Made by a program: the position numbers and the translations under genes. The notes under the pieces were generated by a model. It was not told the DNA's origin. It ran no database searches and worked only from the letters and a program-made list of their open reading frames with translations. This document shows, one piece after another, positions 14,046 to 27,072 of a stretch of DNA of 64,000 nucleotides (its first letter is position 1; every line of letters starts with the position of its first letter). The stretch comes from Acridotheres tristis (taxonomy: Eukaryota > Chordata > Aves > Passeriformes > Sturnidae), in assembly GCA_037013685.1 (NCBI GenBank), contig CM072894.1:3536841-3600840 (forward strand), in the 5' to 3' direction.

Positions 14046-14269
14046 TTTTTCCTTTCCTTTCCTTTCCTTTCCTTTCCTTTCCTTTCCTTTCCTTTCCTTT
14101 CCTTTCCTTTCCTTTCCTTTCCTTTCCTTTCCTTTCCTTTCCTTTCCTTTCCTTTCCTTTCCTTTCCTTTCCTTTCCTTTCCTTTCCTTTCCTTTCCTTT
14201 CCTTTCCTTTCCTTTCCTTTCCTTTCCCTTCCCTTCCCTTCCCTTCCCTTCCCTTCCCTTCCTTTTTTT
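14046..14269. repeat. pentanucleotide microsatellite (CCTTT)n passing into (CCCTT)n
   Basis: From 14051 to 14225 there are 35 uninterrupted perfect CCTTT units. They are followed at 14226-14260 by seven perfect CCCTT units and a short CCTTTTTTTC tail. On the minus strand these read AAAGG and AAGGG. The tract is a pure polypyrimidine/polypurine stretch of more than 220 bp. The open frames reported across it in all frames (Ser-Phe-Pro-Leu repeats on plus, Lys-Gly-Arg-Glu repeats on minus) only translate the repeat and are not genes. Confidence 0.98.
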
Positions 14270-16366
14270 CTGAAAAAACCTTTGAAGCTCTTTTCTGGCC
14301 TCCCTTGGGCTCATTCTTCCCAAACAGCACCAAAACCCACCCCCAGCTGACCAGCTCTGTGCCACGGATTTGGTTGCACAGCATGAAAATGCAGCTCAGC
14401 TGAGTGTGATGATGGCTTTAGAAAAAAAACAAGGAGGGGGGCAGAAAATTCCAAATGGGATTCTCTCAGGTAATCTCCCAGTGAAGCAATGCAAGCGTTA
14501 ATTACTGCTCTGAGTGACAGGTGGAATTATCCAAGTGTAATGCTGCTTTCAGGTTGAAAAAAGAAATTGGGCTATATTTACAAAAATTAAGTTATTTAAC
14601 ACTCAACAGGGTGCATCTTGGCTAGCATTGCAATGCACCTATTAAATTTTTAGTGCCAGATTATTATTCACAGCCAGGGTACAGGAGTTGTGGAGCAGCA
14701 TAACCCAAGCAACAATTATTAATTAATCAGGTGTTGTAAGTGCCTAAAGAGAGCAGTAGGCAAATGATAAGAGCCTCCTTGGGATACAATATACTTTTTT
14801 CTTTTTTTTTTTTTTCGTTTCCAGATTGCAAATGAGTTAAAGCATGTGATGTCCCCTTAGCAGATATTGCATCCATTATTCTTTCTACTCATATTAATAA
14901 ACCCATTGATGAATACCCTCATTCTGCACGCTGTTCCCAAAAATGATTTGCAATTGTAAAACCTTTTAACTCTGCAACTGTTTGTACTGAAAGGCAACTT
15001 TGGGCACTACTGTAAATTATTTTGACAGATTTGAAAATGCTGTTTATATCCATTAGTTGCTACAAGTGCCAGGGTGCTGTGATTTAACTGCCTCATTCTT
15101 CCTTATGGGAAGAGGATGTGTTAGATAAATTTTGAAGTTGGTAAAGATTGAGGAAAAACTCAAGAAAGAGAAAAAAACACGTCGAAGTGAGTATGTAGTT
15201 TTAGTTTTCTCCCAGGGTTATCAATTAAGTTTCCCTCTGGGAAGGAACTGGTGGGTCTGTGGAGCATCCTGCAGAGCATGCAGTTCTGGGCAGGGAAGAG
15301 ATGCCATTCCCATGGGGGTGATGGAGAGGTGGGAGAGCCAAGCCAGGGCTGCCACAGCTTGGCACACAAGGTGCATTATAAATGCCATCACTTGGCAGGA
15401 TTATTTTTGCAAAAAAAAACGAATCAGATTTTTCAAGCTTCCCAGCTTTATTTTGAGTGAGAAACTATGTGTTAGAGCTTATTATCACATCTTAAATGGT
15501 CATTTTTGGTGCCACACTGGCTCTGTATAGCTCATCATTTTCAGTGTAATTAGTTTGCTTTCTGGGAGCTCTAATGCATATGCATTTGAGCAGCTTGACC
15601 TCTCAATGTAATTTTCCTTTTTTTTTTTTTTTTCAATTGTACTGCTGTGTCAAGAGTATATGTAGGAGGACAGGGGGAAAGCCAGGACACTGAGGTAGAA
15701 AGTTCTGTTCCTGAAGAGCAAAGCAATATCTTTGCAAGGATATATTAAATAGCAGCAGCACTGCTGAGGCAGAGCATGGTGCTGTTACCATTCTCACTGG
15801 GCACCAGTTGGGGATTTTGTGGCTGTGTGTCATCCCTGTGTCCTGCACAGCCACGAGTTTGCAGGCAAGGCAAGAAATGATCCCACCAAATAAAAAAAAT
15901 GCCATTTTCCCCCCCTCCCCACCCTCCATTTCTTTGTGGCCACAGTTGAGAGGGAGCAGCTCTGGCTGGGGAGGGATAACTCCATTAAGTGCTTCCCATC
16001 ACAGAGCTGCAGACTTTTCTGCCTGCCTTACCTATTAAAGTGGAACTTGGTAGTTAATTCCTGCTTAAAGAAGGGCTCCCTGGTGTTCTTCCTGGTAGAA
16101 AGTCAGCATAATAGCTGCTTTTTAGCTGGTCTTCTGAAGGCATCACTTAGCTCATGGCATTGGGACCGAAAACCGGAGATGGGGCAGGACTGAGTATTTC
16201 TGCCCTGAAGTTGTTGGTTTGGATGATGAACCCCTGCTGATGCAGGGTTTTTGTTTTGCTTCCTCACTGCAGCTCTGTTGGGAAACTTGGGTTCTTTGGT
16301 GTGTGTCACGACTTGGAAAGGCAAATGTGGGCCTTTTGTGGTGCAGTTCTTCAGCTGTTTCCTTGT
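14270..16366. other. AT-rich non-coding block with homeodomain and E-box motifs
   Basis: No gene is seen. The segment 14490-14760 contains TTAATTA at 14498-14504, TGACAGGTG at 14515-14523, TTAATTAA at 14719-14726 and CAGGTG at 14728-14733. This mix is often found in developmental enhancers, but function is only inferred. Poly-T runs occur near 14803-14815 and at 15618-15633. The rest, to the LTR at 16367, shows no repeat that I recognise. Confidence 0.5.
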
Positions 16367-16665
16367 TGTGAGAAATGACACTCACTTTTAAAATTTCAAA
16401 AGTTTATTGAACCTTAACAAAACACAACAAAGGTCTGAATAAGGAAAGAGAAAACGGCTCCAGGAGCATAGGACCCTCTGCCACGTGCTCACCCTCAAAA
16501 TGGATGTACCACCTTTTATACCTGTGGGGTTGCATCAGCCAGCCCTGGCCCCTCCCAGAAGGGACTATGGGAGAACAAATCACAATAACTATAACTGTAC
16601 ATCAGACAACTTCTCTTAACATATACATAATATTCATCCCTTAATTGTGAGAGCCAGCCATCACA
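16367..16665 (-). mobile_element. solo LTR, short type, endogenous retrovirus
   Basis: This is a roughly 299-bp element whose plus-strand ends form an exact inverted pair, TGTGA at the left and TCACA at the right, with TG...CA termini. On the minus strand a TATAAAAGG box lies at 16512-16520 and AATAAA at 16403-16408, about 110 bp apart in the correct order. The promoter and polyadenylation signals are well preserved, which suggests a younger insertion than the two 600-bp LTRs. No coding region adjoins it. The flanking bases (CCTTGT on the left, CTATCC on the right) do not give a clear target duplication, so the ends could be off by a few bases. Confidence 0.75.
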
Positions 16666-19600
16666 CTATCCATCTGTAGCACTTGTGATAGGTGAAGTTT
16701 AGCTGGGAAACCTCCTGTGCTGAGCTGGAAGCAGGCTGGGTGACACACTTGGTGTATCAGAAGTGGATTTTTGGAGCCCTGAAGTGAAGTGGGTGGTGTT
16801 TGGAGCCGAGGAACTGCCTGGTTGTTTCATGGCTGGGTATTCTGCGTGGGGGCCATGGGAATGGCAATATGATCAATGGTCATATCTTCACCATTCAGCT
16901 GTCATTCTTGCTTTTCATTTGCAAATGAAGATGGGGGTAACCTGCTTTTTAACATATGGCCCATTAGCTACCTCCTGCTATTCAGATGGTAATGTAGTGG
17001 ACCAGTGGTGATTTAGCACTCTGACTTTTATGGAAAGTAACAGATTGTTTACGCTGGTAATGACACTCATTTCCATATCAATTCGTCCTGCTAGACCAAT
17101 GCCTTGAAATAGAAAACTTATGGCAGGACAGTACTTACCCAGACTGGTTAAAGGAGAAGCCTTGTGTTTGTCTTGGGTACTGCCTTGAATTGTTGAGAAA
17201 CCAGACAAGGGGAGAAAAGGCTCTTGCAGATATATCATATATATAAGTCTTAGGGTGAGTTAAAAAATCCCAGAAGGAGCAATGGATGTGAGGAGTTTGA
17301 GGCTGAAAAAAAAAAAGGCTTTGAAGGATTAGTCAGATTCTAGATTGCTAGCAGATAAACGTCAGCAGGGGTCTCTGGGGATCTATCTGTTTTTAATATG
17401 AACAGGGTTCTGGCCTTCTGACTTCCCTGGAGTGGCAGTGCTTCCTACCAACTGAGTATCTGAACAATTTCCATGAATGATTTGTTTTGTTGCCGTGCCA
17501 AGAGCACCTGAGATCTTCCTGCTGTGCTTGGTAGTCAACAAGAGCTTGCCATCAAAGCACAAACAGTTGTTTTGTTTGGGTTTTTTAAAGCTTTGAGTGG
17601 CAGGTGGTTTGTGTCCATTGCTGGAGTTCTAGACATGGAGCTGGCAGGGACAGGCTTGTGAAGAGCACCCTTGATGCTGCTCCTTGGGCAGACACTGTCA
17701 GAGGTAGGAGCTTCAAGGAGGTCAACTGGTAATTGACACCACCAGTCCATCCAGCCCTTTCCCTTCTCGAACGCTGTGACGTGTGAAGTTAGTGACGGTG
17801 GTGAGCTCATGAATTAGACTCGTGTCAGCGTGGCAGTGACAGATGGCACTGGTGGGACACAGGGCTCAGTCTGCCTGCAGAGGTGCACCAGGACTGCTGA
17901 ATATCAACCCTCGGACTGCACACTGCCAGCTCCCAGAACTTTGTTATATTTATTTGTTTGGTTGGTGTTTATTTTTCTTCTGATGAGTTCAACGTGTGGC
18001 AGGTGTGAGTGTGAGCACTGTTCTTGGATGGATGTTGACTGTCCAAGTGGGAAAGAGGAACTGGAAAGAGCGTGAATGGACCAGCAAGGACGATTGGGAG
18101 CTTAGGGGACGAAGAATTTGGTGACTGCTGGTTGTTTAGTTTACAGAGAAGGTAGAAGGTAGATCTGGTGACAGCTTGGAGGTGGCAGGTTGCTGCAGAG
18201 AGAAGGAGATACCCATACCAGGCAGGATAAAGAGATGTAGACTGGAGCAGTAGCAAAAGTCTGTGAAGTTACATACTAGGGAACACATTCTGTTGGAAGG
18301 AGTAGGGACATGTGGGACACCCTGTGTTACATAGATCCTTCAGATACTTTGCATTGTAAACACTGCTGGTCCTTCCAGGCCTATCTTACTCTATGTGTTT
18401 TTGTTATTTTAAGCAAAGAAGGGAATACCACAAAGAAATGTGTGTGTTTATTTTTAGGGAGTTGAGTAATGGTGTGAAAACAGAGAGCTTTGCAGAATCG
18501 TGGTATTACAATTGCACTCTATTACACAGAAATGCTTCCAGCATCTGAGAAAAGGTGAGACACCAAACTGCAGGGGTGAATTGGTAACAGAGCAAGAAAG
18601 GATCCCAGTGTTAACAGCAGTGAAAGAGGAATTGAGCTGGGGAGTGAGACACGTCCCAGGTTTGCTCTGAGCAAACAACCACGTGGAGTTTTGCAGCACT
18701 TTATGCAGGGGACACCACGTGCTTGCTTGTGCAGGAGCTGCCAAGCAGGAAACCACTCCTGTCTCGGTCAGCAGAGCTGGCAGCAGCGCAGGAAAATTCA
18801 CCATTATTCACCAGCAGTGGATGGCAAATGAAACAAAGAAGCTAGCAGTAACAAACTGGGCCCCCCAAACCACAAACAGAGTGTGCAGCTCCAAGGGGAG
18901 CTGGTGGGCAGACCTGCTGCTGGGCAGGAGGGGTGGGTAGGCAAGGTACAAGAAGCACAGGTTGTGGCTGTGACTCTGAAATTCAGTTAGTTTCCTGAAG
19001 ATCCCAGGTTGCCTTTATTACAGGTTGATACTTATTACACTGTTTTTATGCAAAACATAGAAATTACATATGTACATTGCCAATGTGATGGGCGCATTAT
19101 ATTTTGAAATGAAAATGATCTAGAGGAGAAATAACAGAGAACAAAATAGATATTACAGGACAGCTATTACAATTATTGTAAACGCTGTGCAGAGCTTTTC
19201 CCTTTTCTTCCACATTTGGCTTCACAGCCATTTTCGGGAATGGAAGACAATTACTCAGGCTGAATGCTATTGTGAATAGAATAAAGACACTTGGTTATTA
19301 AGAAATCCAATAGACTACAGTTGAAATATCAATAAGCATTTGTCCTGTGGTATAACGACACGGGGATATTTTTGAAGACACGTACAGAAATGTTGCTTGG
19401 CATTGCAAAGGCCAGGAGCAGGTTTTATTTTGTTAAGCACTCCAAGATATGCAGCATCCATCAGCAAATTTTCTGTAGTAGAATATCTGTTCATTTGTGG
19501 AACTTGTAGAAGATTTTGCTCAAGGTATAGGAGTGCATAAAACCACTTTTTTTTTTACATTAGCATGATGTTCTGGACAATACCCATTGAAGAGATGTCA

Positions 19601-22600
19601 TGTCTGATCTGGAATGTGTGAGACTGAAAAAAGTTGAGTATAAAACTCATCTTCATAGAGTGCTTTGGAGTGATGGTTGATATGTGGAGAGTAGGGCATG
19701 GGGGTTGCTTTAGCAAGTTGATGTGATGCTGGGTGAAGAGTTGTAGATTCTTGCCTTATCTCCTCTTACACAGGTGGATTTGTTGTTACCCAGAACTGGG
19801 AAAGGGCTTTATGTAAAAAGTTCCATTAACTACAGCTAATTAGGTAAATATCCAACCTGAAGATGCTGATGCTGTTTTGCACTGTAAATTCTGAGGTCTA
19901 AAACAGAATGCATTCCTTAAAAGGAGTTGCTGAATAAATCTTACTTACCAGAAGGAGCTGAAAGTTGATTAATTTTTCTAATAAATATTTTTCCATCCAT
20001 TAATATATATATTTTTACATGAGAAAAAAAAAGGGCAAAAAATTTGGTTCTAGGAATATCTGGACAGTGCACTCTGTGTAGCAGGACGCTGGAGAAAGAT
20101 CAATTAAATAATTAAGAAGAAAAGGCAAATTGCACCATTGAATAAAAATGAATATGGGTGATGAAGAAGTCCAAAATGACAGCATGAACATGGAGAGCTG
20201 GTGCTAACTTACAGCATGAAGATGCAGTGAGGCATCTCACCTAGGATTTACTCTGACAGCTTTCACTTCCCTCCATCCTTGTCTTGACTCTGCTACTAAG
20301 AGCTTTCCCATAGTTACTGCTAAACTTATCTTGCCTTTCTGGAAGACAGCTTTAGCTGCTGTTCCTGGTGTAAAGTGGCCCATTATAAATAACTGAAAGA
20401 TAAGAAGTTTTAAACAACCTGGTTCCCTGAATGTCTCTGTTCTCAAGACATGCAGGTTATATAGTGGAAAATGTGCAGTGAAGAAGAGAAAGGCATCAGT
20501 ATCTCAATGGGAAAGCACAGTCCATGTGTAATAAAACCTGTGTATTCCATCACCTTCTCTCATCACCCTTCCCTGGCAGTAAGGACTCACCTTCACGTGC
20601 ATTTTCCTCACTGTCAACTGTTAGTAGCCAAATGTGATGCAGAAGTTACGTCAGTTTCAATAATCAGGCACTTGCAAGAGAGGAACCCTTGGAACTTGTT
20701 ACAGGCCAGTTTGTATGTTCTTGTGCACATTTTATGGAGAAACACCTTCAAAAAAGTGCATTGAAATAATTATCTCATACTTCTGCAATCCTTCTGCTGA
20801 CATTAGGAGTGAGGATGTTGCACATTCAGTCCTGTCAGACCCTACAGAAAAGATGAAATCAGGTTTAATAATCCGTCATCATTGTGTCGTCGTGCCTTTG
20901 CGTTGCTTGCCATGCTGTGCTTGGGCTGTGGCTGAGCAGGGCCAGGCTCGTGGATCTGGAATTGGGAGCAGTGCCAGCCAGCAGGGCCACTGACAGCTCA
21001 CCTTACAGCTTCTGCCTTTGCAGAGCCACAAGAGGAAGAAGACGAGGAACCCTTGGAGCTACTTGGGCTGTTTAAGCTGCAAACAGAGCTCCCAATGCAA
21101 TGCACAGCTCTTTGTGCCTCCGAGTAAGTCCCTTTGACATTGTCATGTGAGAATTACAAGGGCTTTAATTTTCACGTTAGCACAAGCAGTGCTGTGTTTT
21201 TTCTTTTTTTTTTCCCCCCTGCAGCATTGCTTTCCCTGCAGGAAAAATAATCGGCGGTAAAATCTAATCGGGACTATTCCAAGCACTGCATGGACCAAAG
21301 GAACCCACAACAAATCCAGCTTACAATTTCTGGTCGGAATCAGCGAAACTCAGAATGCCAATATGCTGATTTTTATCTTGGGCATTAAAGCAACTGAGAA
21401 ATGCTGCTAAAAAGCACTCTTCTCCAGCTGCAATTTAGGAGCTGCATTTATTTCCACTGCAACTGGAGCTGTCTGGGAAGGGAGGCTCAAGGCTCACTAT
21501 TTAGGGACCACGTTTTTCCACATCAGCCAGGCTCAAAAGGACAGAGCTTTTTCTTTGTGCTAAAGGCGTAACACCAACAAGCATCCAAAGTTGGGAATTT
21601 TTGTTCAGGAGCCAATACCAGGGTGTGTTGTTGGGCCCTTTGCCTTTGGACACTGGTTTGTGCTTTCCCATACTGGAAAACAGCATGGTAAGGGGTTAGT
21701 AGGATATTTTTAAGCCCGTTGTATAGTGCACTTGGCAGGTGATTTCCTGCTGTTACATGGTTTTGTATTCCTCAACCTAACAGCTCATGTTAAGACTGCT
21801 GACCACATCTGAGAGGCAGTAAAATGGAAAGACAAATATTCGACACAAAATATGGCCTGCTATTGAAACCCTTTCCCAATACATATTTTCTAATGTTTGG
21901 GTTTTCCATGTCAGACTTTTGGTTTAGGGCTTATTATACTCTGCTCCTTTTTTAGGAGCCAAATATTTTCAACTAAGCTTGAACTATTATGGTTTTTTCC
22001 CTCTGTTTTATGAGAGTGCTTTTCTAGGATGAAAGACTCACTGGAAATTTTTCTTTTCATTCAAGTACCTATATTTTATGGTAAATTAATACCTGCTGTA
22101 AGTTCCTTGCAGGTATTTATATAATCTGTATCAACAAAGGATTTTGGTATTTTTCCTGCTTTTATCTTCATGCATGTAGATATTTCTGCTTGGGGATTAG
22201 AATAGATATGCGAAGCATGGAGGGGAGGTTGAGGCTGAAGAGGAGTGTTCCCCTGGCAGAGGTTCTGCCAGGAGCCTGACCTTCTGGAGAGGGTTTTACT
22301 GAGGAAAATTGACTGCTCAGGCAGAGCCAGAGGCCACTCTCAGCTTGCAGAGCTTCCTTCAGGCCATAGCTTTTGGCCTCTTTGTTTTTCAACTCATTTT
22401 TCTAAAACGGAACAGAACAGGCACATGGGAGAACGGGCTGAGCCCCGGCAAGGTTTGCCAGCGGCAGGACAGCCCCATCAATCCCTGCATCCCGGCTGTT
22501 TGCTGTGGCATCACTGCATCCCCGGGCATCAGTGGAAATCCATTCAGTATGCTTCTCGCTTCCCAGCCTTATAAAGGCGTCAGAAAATGAAGTGAAAAAT

Positions 22601-23273
22601 GGTGCACTGATTTCTAGTAACTTTACTCTGCGGGAACCAATTTGGAAGCATTTGAGCGCACATTTGCAGGAGGATTTGGGCACGAGCACGGCGAGGTCTC
22701 CAGCAGTACATTTCCTTTTAGAGACTGTAATTGGAGCCCTGAAATGTCTTTAAACGCTTTATTTTAGAAATAGCTGAGGGTTTGGAATGAAGTCATATAA
22801 AGTTATGGCAGCAGTTCATGATTTTAGGAGACTTTCAGCCTGCCAAATTGGAGCGCCGGTGTCGGTAGGCGCGAGCGTCTCGCTGGCTGTGGCGCTCATC
22901 ACGGCTGCTCTAAATCACAGCTGCAAAATGAGAGTGCAGGGTTTTATCACCTTTTCCAAACTGGATGGTGAGTGTGCCGCTTAGGAAGCTTTGCTAAACG
23001 TCCCCTTAAGCAAGGGAGTTTTGTTGGTGACATTTTACGTGAGCAGATATCATTAGTGAACTTGACTGCTGGTGGCTCGGGGAAACTCGCCGCTTTCCAC
23101 GTGGAACTGAATTACCCAGATGCTGGTGTTCTCCTCCTTACATCTTTCTTTCTTATTTATGTGAGTGCAGGAAAGCAGGGCATAAAGAGCTGGATGTTTG
23201 TTGGTCTCTGCATCTCATTTTGTGATTCTTTCATGGGTATTACCTTTAACTGCTGGTTTCTTTTAACCACTGC

Positions 23274-23305
<32 letters not shown>

Positions 23306-26300
23306 ATGGAGAGCTATTATTTGCAGATCATTTTCCCTGACATGGGCACCCATCCAATGCTGCAGATTGAAACTCATTCTCAGAATTAGAATTTGTATCG
23401 GCTCCCTGGGAGGTATGAGGGCAGATTTCAGCACCAAAGAATACCTTCATATCTTTAGGTAAACACAAAGTAAAACCTTCATATTCAGCTGTCATTTATA
23501 CTTCTAGCAATATTTTAAGGTCTTCATAAATTGACAACCCCCCCTGTGGAACCAAATCTATGTTGACAGCAAACGAATGAAACACATCAGTCGCATCCTT
23601 TGGTTGGGCTTCATGGGGAGCAGAATGGCAAAGGAAATGAAGTGGAGACCCAAGCTCCTGTGTGAGCTCCCTCCCACAGGTGTGTTTGTATCCAGAGGGA
23701 TTTTTTTTCTCTACAGGACCAGAAAACCAGAAATCAAACCTGAGACAAAGAATCAGCAACTGAAATATGTTTTCAGTAACACGAAAAATCAGAGATACCT
23801 TTTTAACTCAGAGAGTAATTTTGACTCTATCTTTGTGCTTTTAAAATGTGTTTAGGTGTCCAATGCCTTAATGTGTGCAACTGTAAATCTGTCTTGGTGC
23901 TGTACTCTGATAGCAGGCTTGGTTTTCCTTCTGTTGCCATAGTTTTGGAAACACAATGCCTATGGCCCTGTAGTTCTCATTCCAGTGGTGTGCAGGGGAA
24001 TGTTTTGGTTCAGAGCAGTAGCACAGTGTGAGGGCAGATCCTTCCAGTGCCCTCATGTGCATACAGCAGTTTGGATCACAGCCTGTCCTTGGAACGAGTA
24101 TCCTAAATTTCCTTTCCAGCGAGTAAGGTCTAGTGCAGCACTTCAGGTGTGCAGCAAATGGAAGAGCCAGGAGTCTGAACCCGTCCTGCAGGCACTGCCA
24201 GTGCACACATGGACATGGCTGATGTGCTCATGGGCCACCCTGGACCTTCCCTCCAAAACTGCAGATAGTTCTGATAGTCGATGGTTTTGTCCTACTGATC
24301 TGCTCCTCCTCTTGCATCAAATTAATTTGTTGTGTGGGCATCATGTCTGTGGTTCAGGCTGGCCTTCCCAGGTTCCAGGTGCTGTGCTTCCCTGCCACGT
24401 TGTCTGTTGAGCAGAATAAAAAGAATGGTGAGGAGAAAAGTGAAGCTCAGCATCTGTCCTGCCTCACACCTGTTTTACAAGGCAAAATTTTCTGTGTGTG
24501 CTGTTAGAATTTTGCAGTATTATTATAAATATAACAAAACGTTTAGAACCAGCCAAGGTTTTATCTGGAAGAGTCTTCTCTCTCTCCCAGGCGGCATTGG
24601 GCCAATGAGCTGTCACAGGGAAAGGAAACATCAACATTTTGTAACAAAAACTCTTCAGAACCTTTGTTCCAAGAAAATAATTAGATGAATTTGACATTGT
24701 TGTCTTGATCCAGGATATATGCCCTGTGTCTGGCTGGCTGGCTGCAGCACTTGGAGTTTGAGAGCACCAGATTCATGATCCAGTTCACACATCCTCTTAG
24801 TGTTTATAAACAGGGAGTTTAAAGTCATGTGGCTGAAATTTTTTTATTGATGGAAGTTTTGTACTGCCAGGGTTACCCACAGTGGAAGAAATCAAATCTG
24901 AATTACACTTGACATCTTTTAAGAGTAGCCAGGAGGGTGCCTCAACACATCATAATATCTCTGAAGTATTTTATTTCATGTCAGTGTTGTGGTTGATATT
25001 GTATGCCTTTTTTTTTTTTTCTTCTGTACACACCACTTGCTTTGCTGGTCAAAGTGAAAATGATAGAAATACATTTCTGTAGCCCAAGTGACTTCAGGAA
25101 CTTGTAAAGCCATTGAAATTAAAAAAAGGAAGAAAAGCATACTTGACCCTGAACCTTCTCCCTCTTCAAGAAAAATAATAATCCTTTTTCTGTGTTCATT
25201 GGATTTTGAATGAAAGCTCCAGTACTTGTCCTTCAGGCTTTGAATATTGGATACTGGGGGGGAAGGTTCCCCCTTCTCCCAGGGGACATTTGGGAGTGAG
25301 TGACCCACTGCTTCCCATGGTGTTTTTCACAGACTTTTCCGAGTCTGAATTACCTGTTTATTTTGTCCAGAGGTCCCAGTGTTGGCCCAAGCCCCTTCCT
25401 ATACCTCTGTTGGTTTCAGCAGAATTTAGTCTGTGTCAACTTTAATCTCTAGCGACCTTGTGAAGTCATTCACGCATTAACTCTGCTCCTCCTCCGACAT
25501 AAATCTCATGTCCAGCTTTGAGGGTAAGGAGGGAAAGGAGCACAGTGCACTCATTTAAAACCAGCAGATGCCCTTGGGCAGAGGCTTTGGATTCTGGCCT
25601 GGTGTTGGGGAGCATTAGAGGAAGAAATTTTCAGTCTTTTTGTGTGAGGGTGCAGTTGCACTGCTGGTTTGGGGACGTGCCTTCAGACACTGAGCCATCC
25701 GCCCACGTCTGATGCAGCGCCCTGCCTGGAGAGCAGCACTCTCTTTAGACCCTTCAAAAGGTCTTTGCATGCTTTGTTGTTGTTCCTTATATATTTCTTC
25801 CTTCTAGTAGCCTGTATCTTCAGTGTTTATCAAGTACAGAACAGGGCTAGTTTTTCCTGACTCAAACCCCCAGTTGGTTATATTTATTCCAAAAATCTGG
25901 TGTATAAAGTGTAGGAGTCAGGACTCGTGGAGGGATGTTGATTCTGCTCTGCAGCTTGTCTTTAGACATTAAACAAGACTTCAGAGTTGGAAAGGAAATG
26001 CAGTATTTTAAAATTGTATGGAATGGCCAGTATTGAACAAATAATTTAAAAATAATGAATCATCTCTTGTATATAAACAGAACGGCATTGAGTAAAATAA
26101 ATAGAAATATAATTCAATTAATATACATGTCTAAATATAATGACAGAGTTGAAACACAGCTGCTCTGTGCTTATTGAACAGACATGTTTTGACAGTATCG
26201 TAGTGAAAAAGCAGAAGCAATTATCCTACATTTTTACCCATTACACTTTTGCTGAAAATTACCTATTCCATTTAAATAGTCCTATTTCGGTGAAGGGGGA

Positions 26301-27072
26301 TTTTGCAGTATATGTGATCCTTACTGAAAAAATAATCCAAAAACACTAGCAGGATATTAGGCATTTTTTGGCACGTTAAAATTCCTGCCACAGATAGAAT
26401 GAAACTGTGCAGAATAACCAGTGAGACTCATAAAACAAGAAATACAATTATCATTGTACCAACGGTGTCTTCTCAGGTTGCAGCAAGTGTTAGACCTAAA
26501 TGAAGGCTTACCCAAATAGTTGTGTTTTGGAGACATCTGAATGCAGATTAAGATTCTCTCCTGTCTCTTCATTACTGCTCTTAATTGCAGAAGAAGTCTA
26601 GGTGTGTTGAGGAGTCCAGCCATTTCTCAGTAAGGAATTGCTTTGGTTTGAAAGACAGGTGTCTGCTAGGGAAAGCTGGAGCTTTTCTTGGAATGGAGAA
26701 TGTAAATTCCCTTCTTCTGAATTACTATCATTTTGAAATTTTAATTTTGAAATTAAGGGGTGTTCAGGCAAAAAGATATGAGAGTAAGAATACCAGTTCT
26801 TTATTAATGTGTGTAATAAAGCAAACAAACGAGAACTACAGGATTAACACCAACCAGAACAGGAACCCAGTGCCCTTTCCCAGCCGCCCCCAGAGAGAAA
26901 CTTCCAGTGGAAAAAAAGAAGTGTAGTCAGATGCTCCACTCCTCTCCCCAACCTTAGCCACTCTTTTGTTTTTCTTGAGTATCCCTAAGTACCAGTAGTT
27001 AGTTTCCTAGCAACTTATGGGAAAAAATTCTCTAAGTAAAAAGAAAGAAAACCAAGCCCCAACAGGAATGTA
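16666..27072. other. single-copy non-coding DNA, no supported gene
   Basis: The open frames here are short and unrecognised. Points of interest inside are a near-palindromic ACAAT/ATTGT pair at 19168-19179, a possible 100-nt plus-strand exon at 21024-21123 and a CpG cluster at 22854-22903. Each is treated under findings. The remainder is AT-rich sequence without a repeat family that I recognise, apart from the 28-T run listed separately. Confidence 0.6.
23274..23301. repeat. poly-T run of 28 bases
   Basis: This is an uninterrupted T homopolymer and the longest single-base run in the window. It could be the A-tail of an old minus-strand retroposed copy, but the sequence on its left does not resemble any element that I know, so it is recorded only as a mononucleotide repeat. 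Confidence 0.97.

Noticed and set aside
13919..14403. Overlapping open frames on both strands with Ser-Phe-Pro or Lys-Gly-Arg-Glu repeats
   Set aside because: They are translations of the CCTTT/CCCTT microsatellite in every frame.
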